A DNA stretch of 50,012 bases from Spirochaetaceae bacterium. GTDB taxonomy: Bacteria; Spirochaetota; Spirochaetia; DSM-27196; PWMO01. Under the pieces are notes generated by a model. It was not told where the DNA came from and did not search any database. It was given only the letters and a program-made list of their open reading frames with translations. The position numbers and the translations under genes are program-made. Shown here piece after piece: positions 8,070-15,524 of the stretch. The stretch is from positions 1 through 50,012 of the forward strand of contig REDW01000093.1 in NCBI GenBank assembly GCA_007693325.1, given 5' to 3'. Numbering within the stretch: the first letter of the stretch is position 1; each line of letters begins with the position of its first letter.

Positions 8070-11000
8070 TTGTACGAGCCAGTTGATCCGAAAGTCAGTT
8101 TTCCCGACATGGAGCTTCGGATTCTCGATTTTTGGGAAAAGAACGATATCTTCAAGCGCTCGATCTCGCAGCGCGAAGGCAACCAGGAATTCGTCTTTTA
8201 CGACGGTCCTCCGTTTGCCACCGGTCTGCCGCATTTTGGCCACTTTGTGCCCGGTACCATCAAGGACATCTTCCCTCGCTACCAGGCGATGCGCGGCAGT
8301 AAGGTAGATCGCCGCTTCGGCTGGGACTGCCACGGCCTGCCGGTTGAATACGAGATGGAGAAGGAACTCGGCATTTCCGGGCGGGCGCAGATCGAAGAGT
8401 ACGGCGTTGCAAGGTTCAACGAGGCGTGCCGCTCGATAGTGCTGCGTTACACCGAGCAGTGGCGCCGGGTTGTCACGCGCATGGGCCGCTGGGTTGACTT
8501 CGAGAACGACTACAAAACCATGGAACCGGACTACATGGAGTCTATCTGGTGGGTCTTCAAGGCGCTGTGGGACAAGGGGCTGATCTACGAGGGATACTAC
8601 ATACTGCCCTACAGTCCGGGACTGGCAACCCCGCTCTCCAACTTTGAGGTAAACCTGGGCGGCTACCAGCAGGTAACCGATCCGGCAATCACGGTGCGCT
8701 TCCGCATCACCGATCACAGCGCCGCCGGCTCAAAGCTGCCGGCCAACAGCTTTGTGCTGGCCTGGACCACCACGCCGTGGACGCTGCCGTCCAACCTGGG
8801 TCTCGCGCTGGGGCCGGATATTGAGTACGTGGTGGTTGCCGACGGCGAGGATCACTACATCCTGGCCGCTGATCGCCTGGACGCCTACTACAAGAACGCC
8901 GATGAATACCGCGAAGTGCGCCGGCTCAAGGGCAGTGAGCTGGTCGGACTGCGCTACGAGCCGCTGTTTCCCTATTTTGCCGCGCTTGAAGCCGAGGGAG
9001 CCTTCCGCGCTCACGCTGCCGACTTTGTAACAACCGAGGACGGCAGCGGCGTTGTGCATATCGCGCCCGGCTTTGGTGAGGATGACTACCAGGTGCTGAA
9101 GGGTTCCGGCCTGCCGATCGTCTGCCCGATAGACGCCGACTGCCGCTTCACCGCCGAGGTTGCGGATTTTGAGGGGCTCTTTGTCAAGGACGCCGATAAG
9201 CCGATCATCGCCAAGCTCAAACAGGAGCGCAAACTTGTCAAGCGCGAGAACTACCTGCACCCCTATCCGCACTGCTACCGTACCAAGCAGCCGCTGATCT
9301 ACCGTGCAATTTCGTCCTGGTTTGTCAACATTGAGAAGATCAAACCGAGCATGCTGCGCGCCAACAGCGAAATCCGCTGGGTGCCTGAACACCTGCAGAC
9401 CGGGCGTTTCGGCAAGTGGCTCGAGGGCGCGCGCGACTGGGCGATCTCACGCAACCGCTACTGGGGCAACCCGATTCCGGTCTGGAAGTGCGACGGCAGC
9501 GACTACACCGAGTGCATCGGTTCGCGCGCCGAGCTGCAAGAGCGGTCAGGCCAGGAAATCAGTGATCTACACAAGCACTACGTGGACGAAATCAGCTGGC
9601 CGTCACCGGATGGCAAGGGAACCATGCGCCGTGTGCCCGAAGTTCTCGATTGCTGGTTTGAATCCGGGGCAATGCCCTACGGCCAGAATCACTATCCGTT
9701 CGAGCACAAGGCGTGGTTTGAAGCCAATTTTCCGGCGGATTTCATCTGCGAGGGACTCGATCAGACGCGCGGCTGGTTCTACACGCTCACGGTTCTGGCC
9801 GCGGCGCTGTTTGACGCTCCAGCATTCCGCAACTGCGTGGTAAACGGCCTGGTGCTGGCCGCCGACGGCAAAAAAATGTCCAAGAGCGAGCGCAACTACA
9901 CCGATCCTCAAGAGGTCATAGACAGGTTTGGTGCCGATGCGCTGCGCCTGTTTCTGACCAACTCCGCGGTGGTGCGCGCCGAGGATCTCAAGTACTCGGA
10001 CGAGGCGGTGCGCGAGGTTCTCAAAACGGTGATCATCCCGTTGTGGAATTCTTACAGCTTCTTTGTGACCTACGCCAATATCGATGGGGTACAACCAACC
10101 GAGGCTCCACCAGATCCGGCCAACCCACTGGACCGCTGGATCCTCTCTGAAGCGGAGCGGCTGGTACATGAGGTGGGCTGGAATCTGGATCGCTACGAGC
10201 TTCAGAAAGCCATCGACCCTATCGTTGCCTTTATCGATGATCTCAACAACTGGTACATCCGCCGTTCACGCCGCCGCTTCTGGCGCAGCGAGAACGACAC
10301 CGATAAGCAGCAGGCCTACCAGACGCTCTACACGGTGCTGCTGCGGCTGACGATGGTTGCCGCGCCGTTCATTCCGTTTACCACCGAGGCCATCTATCGC
10401 AACCTGCGCACCGAGTCGATGCCCGATTCGGTGCATCTGTGCGATTATCCCCAGGCCGACCAGACGCGGCGCAATCACGAGCTGGAACACAAGATGCGCA
10501 TTACCCAGCAGACGGTCAGAATGGGTCGCGCTATCCGGCGCATGTACGATCTCAAGACGCGCCAGCCGTTGAAGGCGCTGCACCTGGTTACTATCAATAG
10601 CGATGAACGCAAAGTCCTGCGCGAGATGGAAGGCATCATCCGCGAGGAGCTCAATGTCAAAGAGGTAGTCTTCCGCGACAACGAAGAAGACCTGGTCGAA
10701 TATGCAGCCAAGGCCAACTACCGCGTACTGGGCAAGGAGCTGGGCAAAGATATGAAAGCCGCGGCCGACAGGATCGCCACGTTGACTCCGCGCGAAATCC
10801 AGAGCCTCATAGAAGGCAATACGCTGAGTCTGGACATCGGAACGCGAGCGCTGGAGATCACCGCCGACAGTGTGGTTGTTCAGCGCTCGGAGAAGGAGAA
10901 TCTCAAGGTGCTCAACGAGGGATCGCTTACCGTGGCGCTCGATCCCGAAATCACCGATGAGCTGCGTCAGGAGGGAATTGTGCGTGATGCGATCCGCGTG

Positions 11001-11219
11001 ATCCAGAATCTGCGCAAAGAGAGTGGCCTCGATGTAAGCGACCGGATACGGCTCTCCATGGCGGCGAGCGATACCGTACGCCGCGCAGTCACAAGTTTTC
11101 GTGACTACCTGATGAGCGAAACGCTGGCAGTGACGCTGGAATGGGTCGACAACGGTGATTCGGGAACCGAGGTTACCATCGGAGATGAAGCGTGCGTAAT
11201 ATCACTGTGCAAAGCGTGA
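8070..11219 (+). CDS. ileS: Isoleucyl-tRNA synthetase, eukaryote-like type
   Basis: Charges tRNA-Ile with isoleucine in the cytoplasm. The 1049-residue product has the class I signature HFGH (residues 55-58, a HIGH variant), the GWDCHGLPVE motif, a full editing domain, and KMSKS at residues 602-606. The length and sequence fit the eukaryote-like IleRS type found in borreliae, treponemes and some actinobacteria rather than the ~940-residue bacterial type; this type is commonly resistant to mupirocin. The start is TTG at 8070, supported by GGAGGA about six bases upstream and by the family N-terminus. Its last 28 bases overlap the next gene. Confidence 0.97.
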   Translation: MYEPVDPKVSFPDMELRILDFWEKNDIFKRSISQREGNQEFVFYDGPPFATGLPHFGHFVPGTIKDIFPRYQAMRGSKVDRRFGWDCHGLPVEYEMEKELGISGRAQIEEYGVARFNEACRSIVLRYTEQWRRVVTRMGRWVDFENDYKTMEPDYMESIWWVFKALWDKGLIYEGYYILPYSPGLATPLSNFEVNLGGYQQVTDPAITVRFRITDHSAAGSKLPANSFVLAWTTTPWTLPSNLGLALGPDIEYVVVADGEDHYILAADRLDAYYKNADEYREVRRLKGSELVGLRYEPLFPYFAALEAEGAFRAHAADFVTTEDGSGVVHIAPGFGEDDYQVLKGSGLPIVCPIDADCRFTAEVADFEGLFVKDADKPIIAKLKQERKLVKRENYLHPYPHCYRTKQPLIYRAISSWFVNIEKIKPSMLRANSEIRWVPEHLQTGRFGKWLEGARDWAISRNRYWGNPIPVWKCDGSDYTECIGSRAELQERSGQEISDLHKHYVDEISWPSPDGKGTMRRVPEVLDCWFESGAMPYGQNHYPFEHKAWFEANFPADFICEGLDQTRGWFYTLTVLAAALFDAPAFRNCVVNGLVLAADGKKMSKSERNYTDPQEVIDRFGADALRLFLTNSAVVRAEDLKYSDEAVREVLKTVIIPLWNSYSFFVTYANIDGVQPTEAPPDPANPLDRWILSEAERLVHEVGWNLDRYELQKAIDPIVAFIDDLNNWYIRRSRRRFWRSENDTDKQQAYQTLYTVLLRLTMVAAPFIPFTTEAIYRNLRTESMPDSVHLCDYPQADQTRRNHELEHKMRITQQTVRMGRAIRRMYDLKTRQPLKALHLVTINSDERKVLREMEGIIREELNVKEVVFRDNEEDLVEYAAKANYRVLGKELGKDMKAAADRIATLTPREIQSLIEGNTLSLDIGTRALEITADSVVVQRSEKENLKVLNEGSLTVALDPEITDELRQEGIVRDAIRVIQNLRKESGLDVSDRIRLSMAASDTVRRAVTSFRDYLMSETLAVTLEWVDNGDSGTEVTIGDEACVISLCKA

Positions 11220-12157
11220 GACTTGCAGCGGCGCTTGCTGCAATAGCGCTGCTTGCCGCATGCCGCACCGCGCCGCCCGCGGTTGAGCGCGATCTGGTGG
11301 CCTACCTGCCCGCCGATCAGGGTGCGTATCTGTTTATTAACGATGCCGCTACCGGGGAGATTGTGCTCGAAGCGCTGCTGCCCGACGCTGTCTCGGCCGA
11401 GCAGCTGTCGCAAGTTGTTGATCGTACCGACCTGGTGGTTGCCACGGTAGGCCGAATGCCATTACCGGCGCTCAACATGGTAGCCGCAGGCCGCTATCCC
11501 CGGCGCATCATCGAGCACAATCTGCGCCGCGACCCGCAGTGGAGCGAGACCGAGCTGCCGCGGCGCAGTCCGGCGCAGCGCTACTTCAGCGAAGATGGTA
11601 ACGGATTCTCGATTGCAGTACTGCGGTCGGGCTTGGTGCTGGTCTCTGAGGGCCGGATCGAAGAGCGCCTGGCGCAGGCATCCGAGGTTGAAGACGGCGG
11701 GATCCCCGCTGTGGGAGCTTCGCTCGAGGCCCAACTGGCAGCGCTGGAAAGTGAGGCAACGCGTCACCAGTTGACCGTGCACTTCCCCGAGCCGGGACGC
11801 GACGCGATGTCTCGTTTTGGTGCGCCGTTCAGGATGCCGCTGCAGGATATAACGGTATTCTTCGATCGTGCCGGCAGCGGCGGCGCTACCGATCAATCAA
11901 CGCCCGAGACCAGCATAACAATGGCTGGTGTGATTCGCCTGGAGAGCGAGCAGGACGCGCGTGCCTTCCACGTGCTGTTCCGGCTGCTGTTTCTGGCGCT
12001 ACTGCGCGATGCCGGACTCAATATGCAGCAGCTCTCAGAACAGCTGGAGATCCAGCGTAGCGATAACCTGGTGCGGTTTCACGGTGTGACGCTGCAGCCT
12101 GCCGAACTGCGGCGCCTGATGCAGAGTTTCACTGCGCGTTTTGCAGCGGCAGGATAG
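11192..12157 (+). CDS. Putative lipoprotein of unknown function
   Basis: A 321-residue protein with a type II signal peptide: a basic start, a hydrophobic run of about 15 residues and the lipobox LLAAC near residue 24, so it should be lipid-anchored after export. The mature part has alternating polar and hydrophobic segments and no motif I recognise. The start is GTG at 11192, with GGAGATGAAG before it, inside the 3' end of ileS (28-base overlap); hisH follows after 4 bases. Expression is therefore probably tied to ileS. No function is proposed. Confidence 0.75.
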   Translation: MRNITVQSVRLAAALAAIALLAACRTAPPAVERDLVAYLPADQGAYLFINDAATGEIVLEALLPDAVSAEQLSQVVDRTDLVVATVGRMPLPALNMVAAGRYPRRIIEHNLRRDPQWSETELPRRSPAQRYFSEDGNGFSIAVLRSGLVLVSEGRIEERLAQASEVEDGGIPAVGASLEAQLAALESEATRHQLTVHFPEPGRDAMSRFGAPFRMPLQDITVFFDRAGSGGATDQSTPETSITMAGVIRLESEQDARAFHVLFRLLFLALLRDAGLNMQQLSEQLEIQRSDNLVRFHGVTLQPAELRRLMQSFTARFAAAG

Positions 12158-12161
12158 GGGT

Positions 12162-12773
12162 ATGAGCGTTGGCATTGTTGACTACGAGGCAGGCAATCTC
12201 AAGAGCGTGGAGACCGCTCTACTGGCACTCGGTGCCAGGATCGTAGTTGCGGACCGCCCGGAGGTGCTGCTTAAGGCCGATCGGCTGATTTTCCCCGGTG
12301 TGGGGGACGCTGCTGCCGCGATGCGGGTTCTCAAAGCCAGGGGACTGGACCAGGCCATCGTGCAGTTTGTGAACAGCGGTCGTCCGGTGCTGGGTATCTG
12401 TCTGGGATCACAGGTCGTTCTGGACGCCTCAGAGGAGAACGGCGCGGTCTGTCTGGGGCTGGTGGCCGGGATAGCGCGGCGATTTGCACCCGACAGTGGA
12501 CTGAAGATTCCGCATATGGGCTGGAACCAGGTCGAACCGACCGCTGATCACTACCTTTTTTCCGCAATCCCGCCCGGCGCGTCGTTTTATTTTGTGCATT
12601 CCTACTACCCCCAGCCGCAGGACAGCGCTGCGGTCATCGGCTGTACCGATTACGGTGTGCGGTTCACCGCAGCGCTCAGCCAGGGCAACCTTGCCGCGGT
12701 GCAGTTTCACCCTGAGAAGTCCGGACGCTACGGATTGCAAATGCTGCAGAATTTTCTGCAATGCCGCGCATAG
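12162..12773 (+). CDS. hisH: Imidazole glycerol phosphate synthase, glutaminase subunit
   Basis: Class I glutamine amidotransferase that feeds ammonia to HisF in histidine synthesis. The 203-residue product shows the oxyanion motif FPGVG, the nucleophile cysteine in GICLGSQ and the catalytic histidine and glutamate in QFHPEKSG. The frame is open seven codons upstream (TTG at 12141), but ATG at 12162 gives the usual [12 protein letters not shown] start. hisF follows after 10 bases. No other his biosynthetic gene is in the window, so the pair is separated from the rest of the pathway. Confidence 0.94.
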   Translation: MSVGIVDYEAGNLKSVETALLALGARIVVADRPEVLLKADRLIFPGVGDAAAAMRVLKARGLDQAIVQFVNSGRPVLGICLGSQVVLDASEENGAVCLGLVAGIARRFAPDSGLKIPHMGWNQVEPTADHYLFSAIPPGASFYFVHSYYPQPQDSAAVIGCTDYGVRFTAALSQGNLAAVQFHPEKSGRYGLQMLQNFLQCRA

Positions 12774-12783
12774 GGGAACCGAT

Positions 12784-13560
12784 TTGCTGGAGAAACGCAT
12801 TATTGTCTGTCTCGACGTCCGAGAAGGAAAGACCACCAAGGGCATCAAGTTCCGGGGCAACGTAGACATCGGCGACCCGGTGGAGATGGCACGTTCCTAC
12901 TACCACGGCGGGGTTGACGAACTGGTCTTCTACGACATCACCGCCAGTAGCGAGCAGCGTTCGGTCATGCTCGACGTGGTGGCTGAGGTTGCCCGCCAGA
13001 TCTTTGTGCCGTTCAGCGTCGGCGGTGGCATCGCAACCGTGGACCAGATGCGCAGGGTATTGCTGGCCGGGGCTGAGAAGGTCAGCGTCAACAGCCAGGC
13101 GGTCAAGGATCCGCTGATAATCGATCAGGGTGCGGCGGCCTTCGGCAATCAGTGCGTTGTGCTGGGGATGGATGTGCAGGCCGACCATGAGATGCCCAGC
13201 GGTTACCGGGTGGTGATAAACGGCGGTCGTACGCCCACCGATCGCGACGCGCTGCAGTGGGCGCTGGAGGCGGTTGACCGCGGCGCCGGTGAGATTGTAC
13301 TCAACTCGATCGACGCCGACGGCACCACCAGCGGCTACGACTGCCGTGTCACGCGCCTGATAAGCGAGGCGGTTTCCGTGCCGGTGGTGGCCTCCGGTGG
13401 CGCCGGCACGCCGCAGCACGTTGCAGAGGTTCTTCGCGATGGCGCTGCGGACGCCGCGCTGGTGGCTTCCATGGTGCACTACGGCAGCTACAGCATCGCC
13501 GATATCAAGCGCTACCTGGCCGCCGAGGGCATTGCGGTGCGCCTTGACGGGCTCGTGTGA
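12784..13560 (+). CDS. hisF: Imidazole glycerol phosphate synthase, cyclase subunit
   Basis: The cyclase half of the HisHF complex, which makes imidazole glycerol phosphate and AICAR from PRFAR and ammonia. The 258-residue TIM barrel has the catalytic aspartates in CLDVREG (near residue 11) and GMDVQ (near 130), and the phosphate-binding loops VGGGI and ASGGAG. I choose TTG at 12784 because it gives [12 protein letters not shown], matching the family start; the longer open frame upstream overlaps hisH and has no homology. The line [13 protein letters not shown] is the canonical HisF sequence, which argues against the HisF2 variants used in surface-sugar pathways. Confidence 0.94.
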   Translation: MLEKRIIVCLDVREGKTTKGIKFRGNVDIGDPVEMARSYYHGGVDELVFYDITASSEQRSVMLDVVAEVARQIFVPFSVGGGIATVDQMRRVLLAGAEKVSVNSQAVKDPLIIDQGAAAFGNQCVVLGMDVQADHEMPSGYRVVINGGRTPTDRDALQWALEAVDRGAGEIVLNSIDADGTTSGYDCRVTRLISEAVSVPVVASGGAGTPQHVAEVLRDGAADAALVASMVHYGSYSIADIKRYLAAEGIAVRLDGLV

Positions 13561-13579
13561 TGCCGAGGTTCTGGATTTG

Positions 13580-13608
13580 TTGTCAAACAGCGCGCGCGTT
13601 GGTATATT
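13580..13608 (+). promoter_or_regulatory. Sigma-70-type promoter before fmdB-like gene
   Basis: TTGTCA at 13580-13585, a 17-base spacer and TATATT at 13603-13608, which is 5/6 in both boxes. It lies just after the hisF stop, with transcription expected near 13615 and a ~53-base leader. Confidence 0.65.
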
Positions 13609-13667
13609 AACCGTGGGTCGCTGTGCACTCTGATTTTGCATTCTGGATGAAGTGAGGAATTGTTTCG

Positions 13668-14039
13668 ATGCCGACGTATGATTACGAATGTAGGGCGTGT
13701 GGACACAGCTTCGACGTATTTCAGAGCATGTCCGATGAAGCGCTTTCGGTGTGTCCCGCGTGTCAGAAGAAGCAGCTTCGACGTCTGATCGGCGGCGGGG
13801 TCGGGGTTATCTTCAAGGGCAGCGGCTTCTACATCAACGACAGTCGCTCCAAGAGCAGTAGCGTCGCTTCAGGCTCCAACGGTTCCAACGGCAAGGACTC
13901 CGGTGACAGCGCCAAGAGCGGTGACAAGAGCGCCACGGCAACCGATAAGTCAACGGCGTCTGGTGGCAACGGCGACGGCAGCAAGAGCGGCTCAACGGAG
14001 GCCGCGAGCTCAAAGAAGAGCGCCGCAGCCGCCACATAA
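13668..14039 (+). CDS. FmdB/CxxC_CxxC_SSSS-type zinc-ribbon protein
   Basis: A 123-residue protein with the small FmdB-family zinc ribbon at the N-terminus: MPTYDYECRACGHSFDVFQ, then CPAC at about residue 29, so four cysteines can bind zinc. The segment GSGFYINDSR marks the end of the conserved domain (about residue 62). The remaining ~60 residues are low complexity, almost only Ser, Gly, Lys, Asp, Thr and Ala, and should be disordered. The family is often annotated as a regulatory protein, but the role is not established. GAGGAA precedes the ATG, and the gene has its own promoter. Confidence 0.9.
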   Translation: MPTYDYECRACGHSFDVFQSMSDEALSVCPACQKKQLRRLIGGGVGVIFKGSGFYINDSRSKSSSVASGSNGSNGKDSGDSAKSGDKSATATDKSTASGGNGDGSKSGSTEAASSKKSAAAAT

Positions 14040-14059
14040 GCGCTGCCTGCGGCCTCGCC

Positions 14060-14077
14060 CTGGAGTATCTGCTCCAG
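14060..14077. other. Small inverted repeat after fmdB-like gene
   Basis: CTGGAG-TATCTG-CTCCAG forms a perfect 6-base stem with a 6-base loop 20 bases past the fmdB stop. No run of T follows, so it is at best a weak terminator; it could also protect the 3' end of the message. Confidence 0.3.
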
Positions 14078-14095
14078 CGTCGTGGCTCACTGTTA

Positions 14096-14115
14096 TATAT
14101 GAACCGGTTTATATA
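14096..14115. promoter_or_regulatory. ArsR-like operator (inverted repeat)
   Basis: TATATGAACC-GGTTTATATA is an inverted repeat centred at 14105/14106 with one mismatched pair in ten. Its AT-rich arms around a GAAC/GTTT core resemble operators of the SmtB/ArsR family. It lies 38 bases before the start of an ArsR-family gene, as expected for autoregulation. A possible promoter (TTGAAT 14117-14122, 17 bases, TACAGT 14140-14145) starts right after it. A repressor bound here would contact the -35 box. Confidence 0.6.
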
Positions 14116-14153
14116 GTTGAATAACCTGGCAATCTGTTGTACAGTAGAAGTAG

Positions 14154-14462
14154 ATGGCGGATACCAGCCGAGTATGCTCAGAAGAAGAACTCCTCGACTA
14201 CGCGCACAGGATCAAGGTCTGCGGTCATCCGCTGCGCCTGAAGATTCTATGCTTGATTGCCGATGGTGATGACCCGTGTGTTTCCGAGTTGTGGGCCTGT
14301 CTCAATCAGCCGCAGCCGGTAATATCGCAGCACCTGGCGGTTCTCAAAGAGAAGGGTATCGTCAGGTCCGAGGTAAAGGGAAACCGCAGAACCTACTCGA
14401 TTGTCGATCCTTTCGTCAGGCGGCTGATCGAATCACTGCAGGAAGAGCGCGTCGTTGTCTGA
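14154..14462 (+). CDS. ArsR/SmtB-family transcriptional regulator
   Basis: A 102-residue winged-helix repressor. The recognition part is QPVISQHLAVLKEKGIV followed by the wing RSEVKGNRRTYSI, the normal ArsR layout. Cysteines occur at about residues 8, 23, 33, 42 and 49. The helix that holds CVC in ArsR proper reads DPCVSELWACL here, so it is not the classical arsenite site, and the signal may be a different metal, a redox change or none. The stop overlaps the aroB start by 8 bases, so the two are translated together. An ArsR-like inverted repeat sits upstream. No metal resistance gene is adjacent. Confidence 0.9.
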   Translation: MADTSRVCSEEELLDYAHRIKVCGHPLRLKILCLIADGDDPCVSELWACLNQPQPVISQHLAVLKEKGIVRSEVKGNRRTYSIVDPFVRRLIESLQEERVVV

Positions 14463-15501
14463 GTTTCGCTACACCGTAGGTGACGGTTCTACAGACGTAG
14501 TGCTGTCGCGCGCGCCGCTATCCGCGGTGCTTGCAGAGCACCTCAGCGCCGAACCCGCTACGCTGCTGGTTGCCGATCAGAACACCATAGAGCTGTGCGG
14601 TGGTTACAACGGCCCAGCGGTGGTTCTGAGCGCCGGAGAGGACGCCAAGCAGTGGCACGCGGTGGCAACCATTCTAGAGCGGGCGCTGGCCGAACGCCTG
14701 ACACGCGACGGCCGGATGATCGGCGTTGGCGGCGGCGTTATCTGCGACGTTACGGCGTTTGCCGCATCGATCTATATGCGCGGCATCTCACTGACCCTGG
14801 TGCCGACAACGCTGCTGGCCATGGTAGATGCGGCTTTCGGCGGCAAGACCGGTATCAACTTCAGTGGCTACAAGAACATGGTTGGCACATTCTACCCGGC
14901 ATCGTTGCTGCTGGTTGCGCCGGCGGCGCTTGGCGGGCTGCCGCAGCGCGAGTACCAGAGCGGGCTGGCAGAAGTTATCAAGAGCGCGATGCTCGGCGAC
15001 GCCGAGCTGTTCGGCTATCTGGAGCGCGAGCACACAGCAGTGCAGGCACGCGACCAGGAGGCCCTGCAGGCAATTGTGGAGCGTTCTCTGGCGGTCAAAG
15101 CGGCGGTAGTCGAGCGTGATTTCTCCGAGCGTGGCATCCGCGTCTGGCTCAACCTTGGGCACACCTTTGGGCACGCCCTGGAATCGGTGGCCGGTTTTGG
15201 CCGCTACACCCACGGTGAAGCTGTTGCGTGGGGAATGGCGTGCGCGCTCGATCTGGGCGTTGCGCTCGGTATCACCGAGCGACGCTACGCTGCACGCGCG
15301 TTTGCTCTGATCGAGCGTTACGGATTTGTGTTGCAGGTCACCGGTGTCCAGGTCGAGCAGTTGCTGCAGGCGATGCGCTACGACAAGAAGGTGCAGTCGG
15401 GTTCCGTGCGCTTTGTGCTGCAGCGTGATCTCGGGCAGACCGACGTCCTGCCGGTTGGCGAAGAAGACGTTCGCGCGGTACTGCGGTCGCGGATCGTCTG
15501 A
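14455..15501 (+). CDS. aroB: 3-dehydroquinate synthase
   Basis: Second step of the shikimate pathway: converts DAHP to 3-dehydroquinate using NAD and a divalent metal. The 348-residue protein has the NAD-binding GVGGGVICDVTAF, VPTTLLAMVDAAFGGKTGIN, the NMVGTFY loop, GLAEVIK and the metal-ligand motif GHTFGHALE. Translation starts at TTG 14455, within the end of the ArsR gene, with GCAGGAAGAG at a suitable distance. No other aro gene is nearby. Its pairing with a repressor suggests regulation separate from the rest of the pathway. It ends 23 bases from the convergent hrpA-like gene. Confidence 0.95.
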   Translation: MSEFRYTVGDGSTDVVLSRAPLSAVLAEHLSAEPATLLVADQNTIELCGGYNGPAVVLSAGEDAKQWHAVATILERALAERLTRDGRMIGVGGGVICDVTAFAASIYMRGISLTLVPTTLLAMVDAAFGGKTGINFSGYKNMVGTFYPASLLLVAPAALGGLPQREYQSGLAEVIKSAMLGDAELFGYLEREHTAVQARDQEALQAIVERSLAVKAAVVERDFSERGIRVWLNLGHTFGHALESVAGFGRYTHGEAVAWGMACALDLGVALGITERRYAARAFALIERYGFVLQVTGVQVEQLLQAMRYDKKVQSGSVRFVLQRDLGQTDVLPVGEEDVRAVLRSRIV

Positions 15502-15524
15502 CCGTTGGCGCTGTGGTTTGCATG

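Noticed and set aside
14154-14462. Arsenic resistance operon
   Set aside because: The neighbour is aroB; no arsenite pump or arsenate reductase is present and the CVC metal site is not intact.
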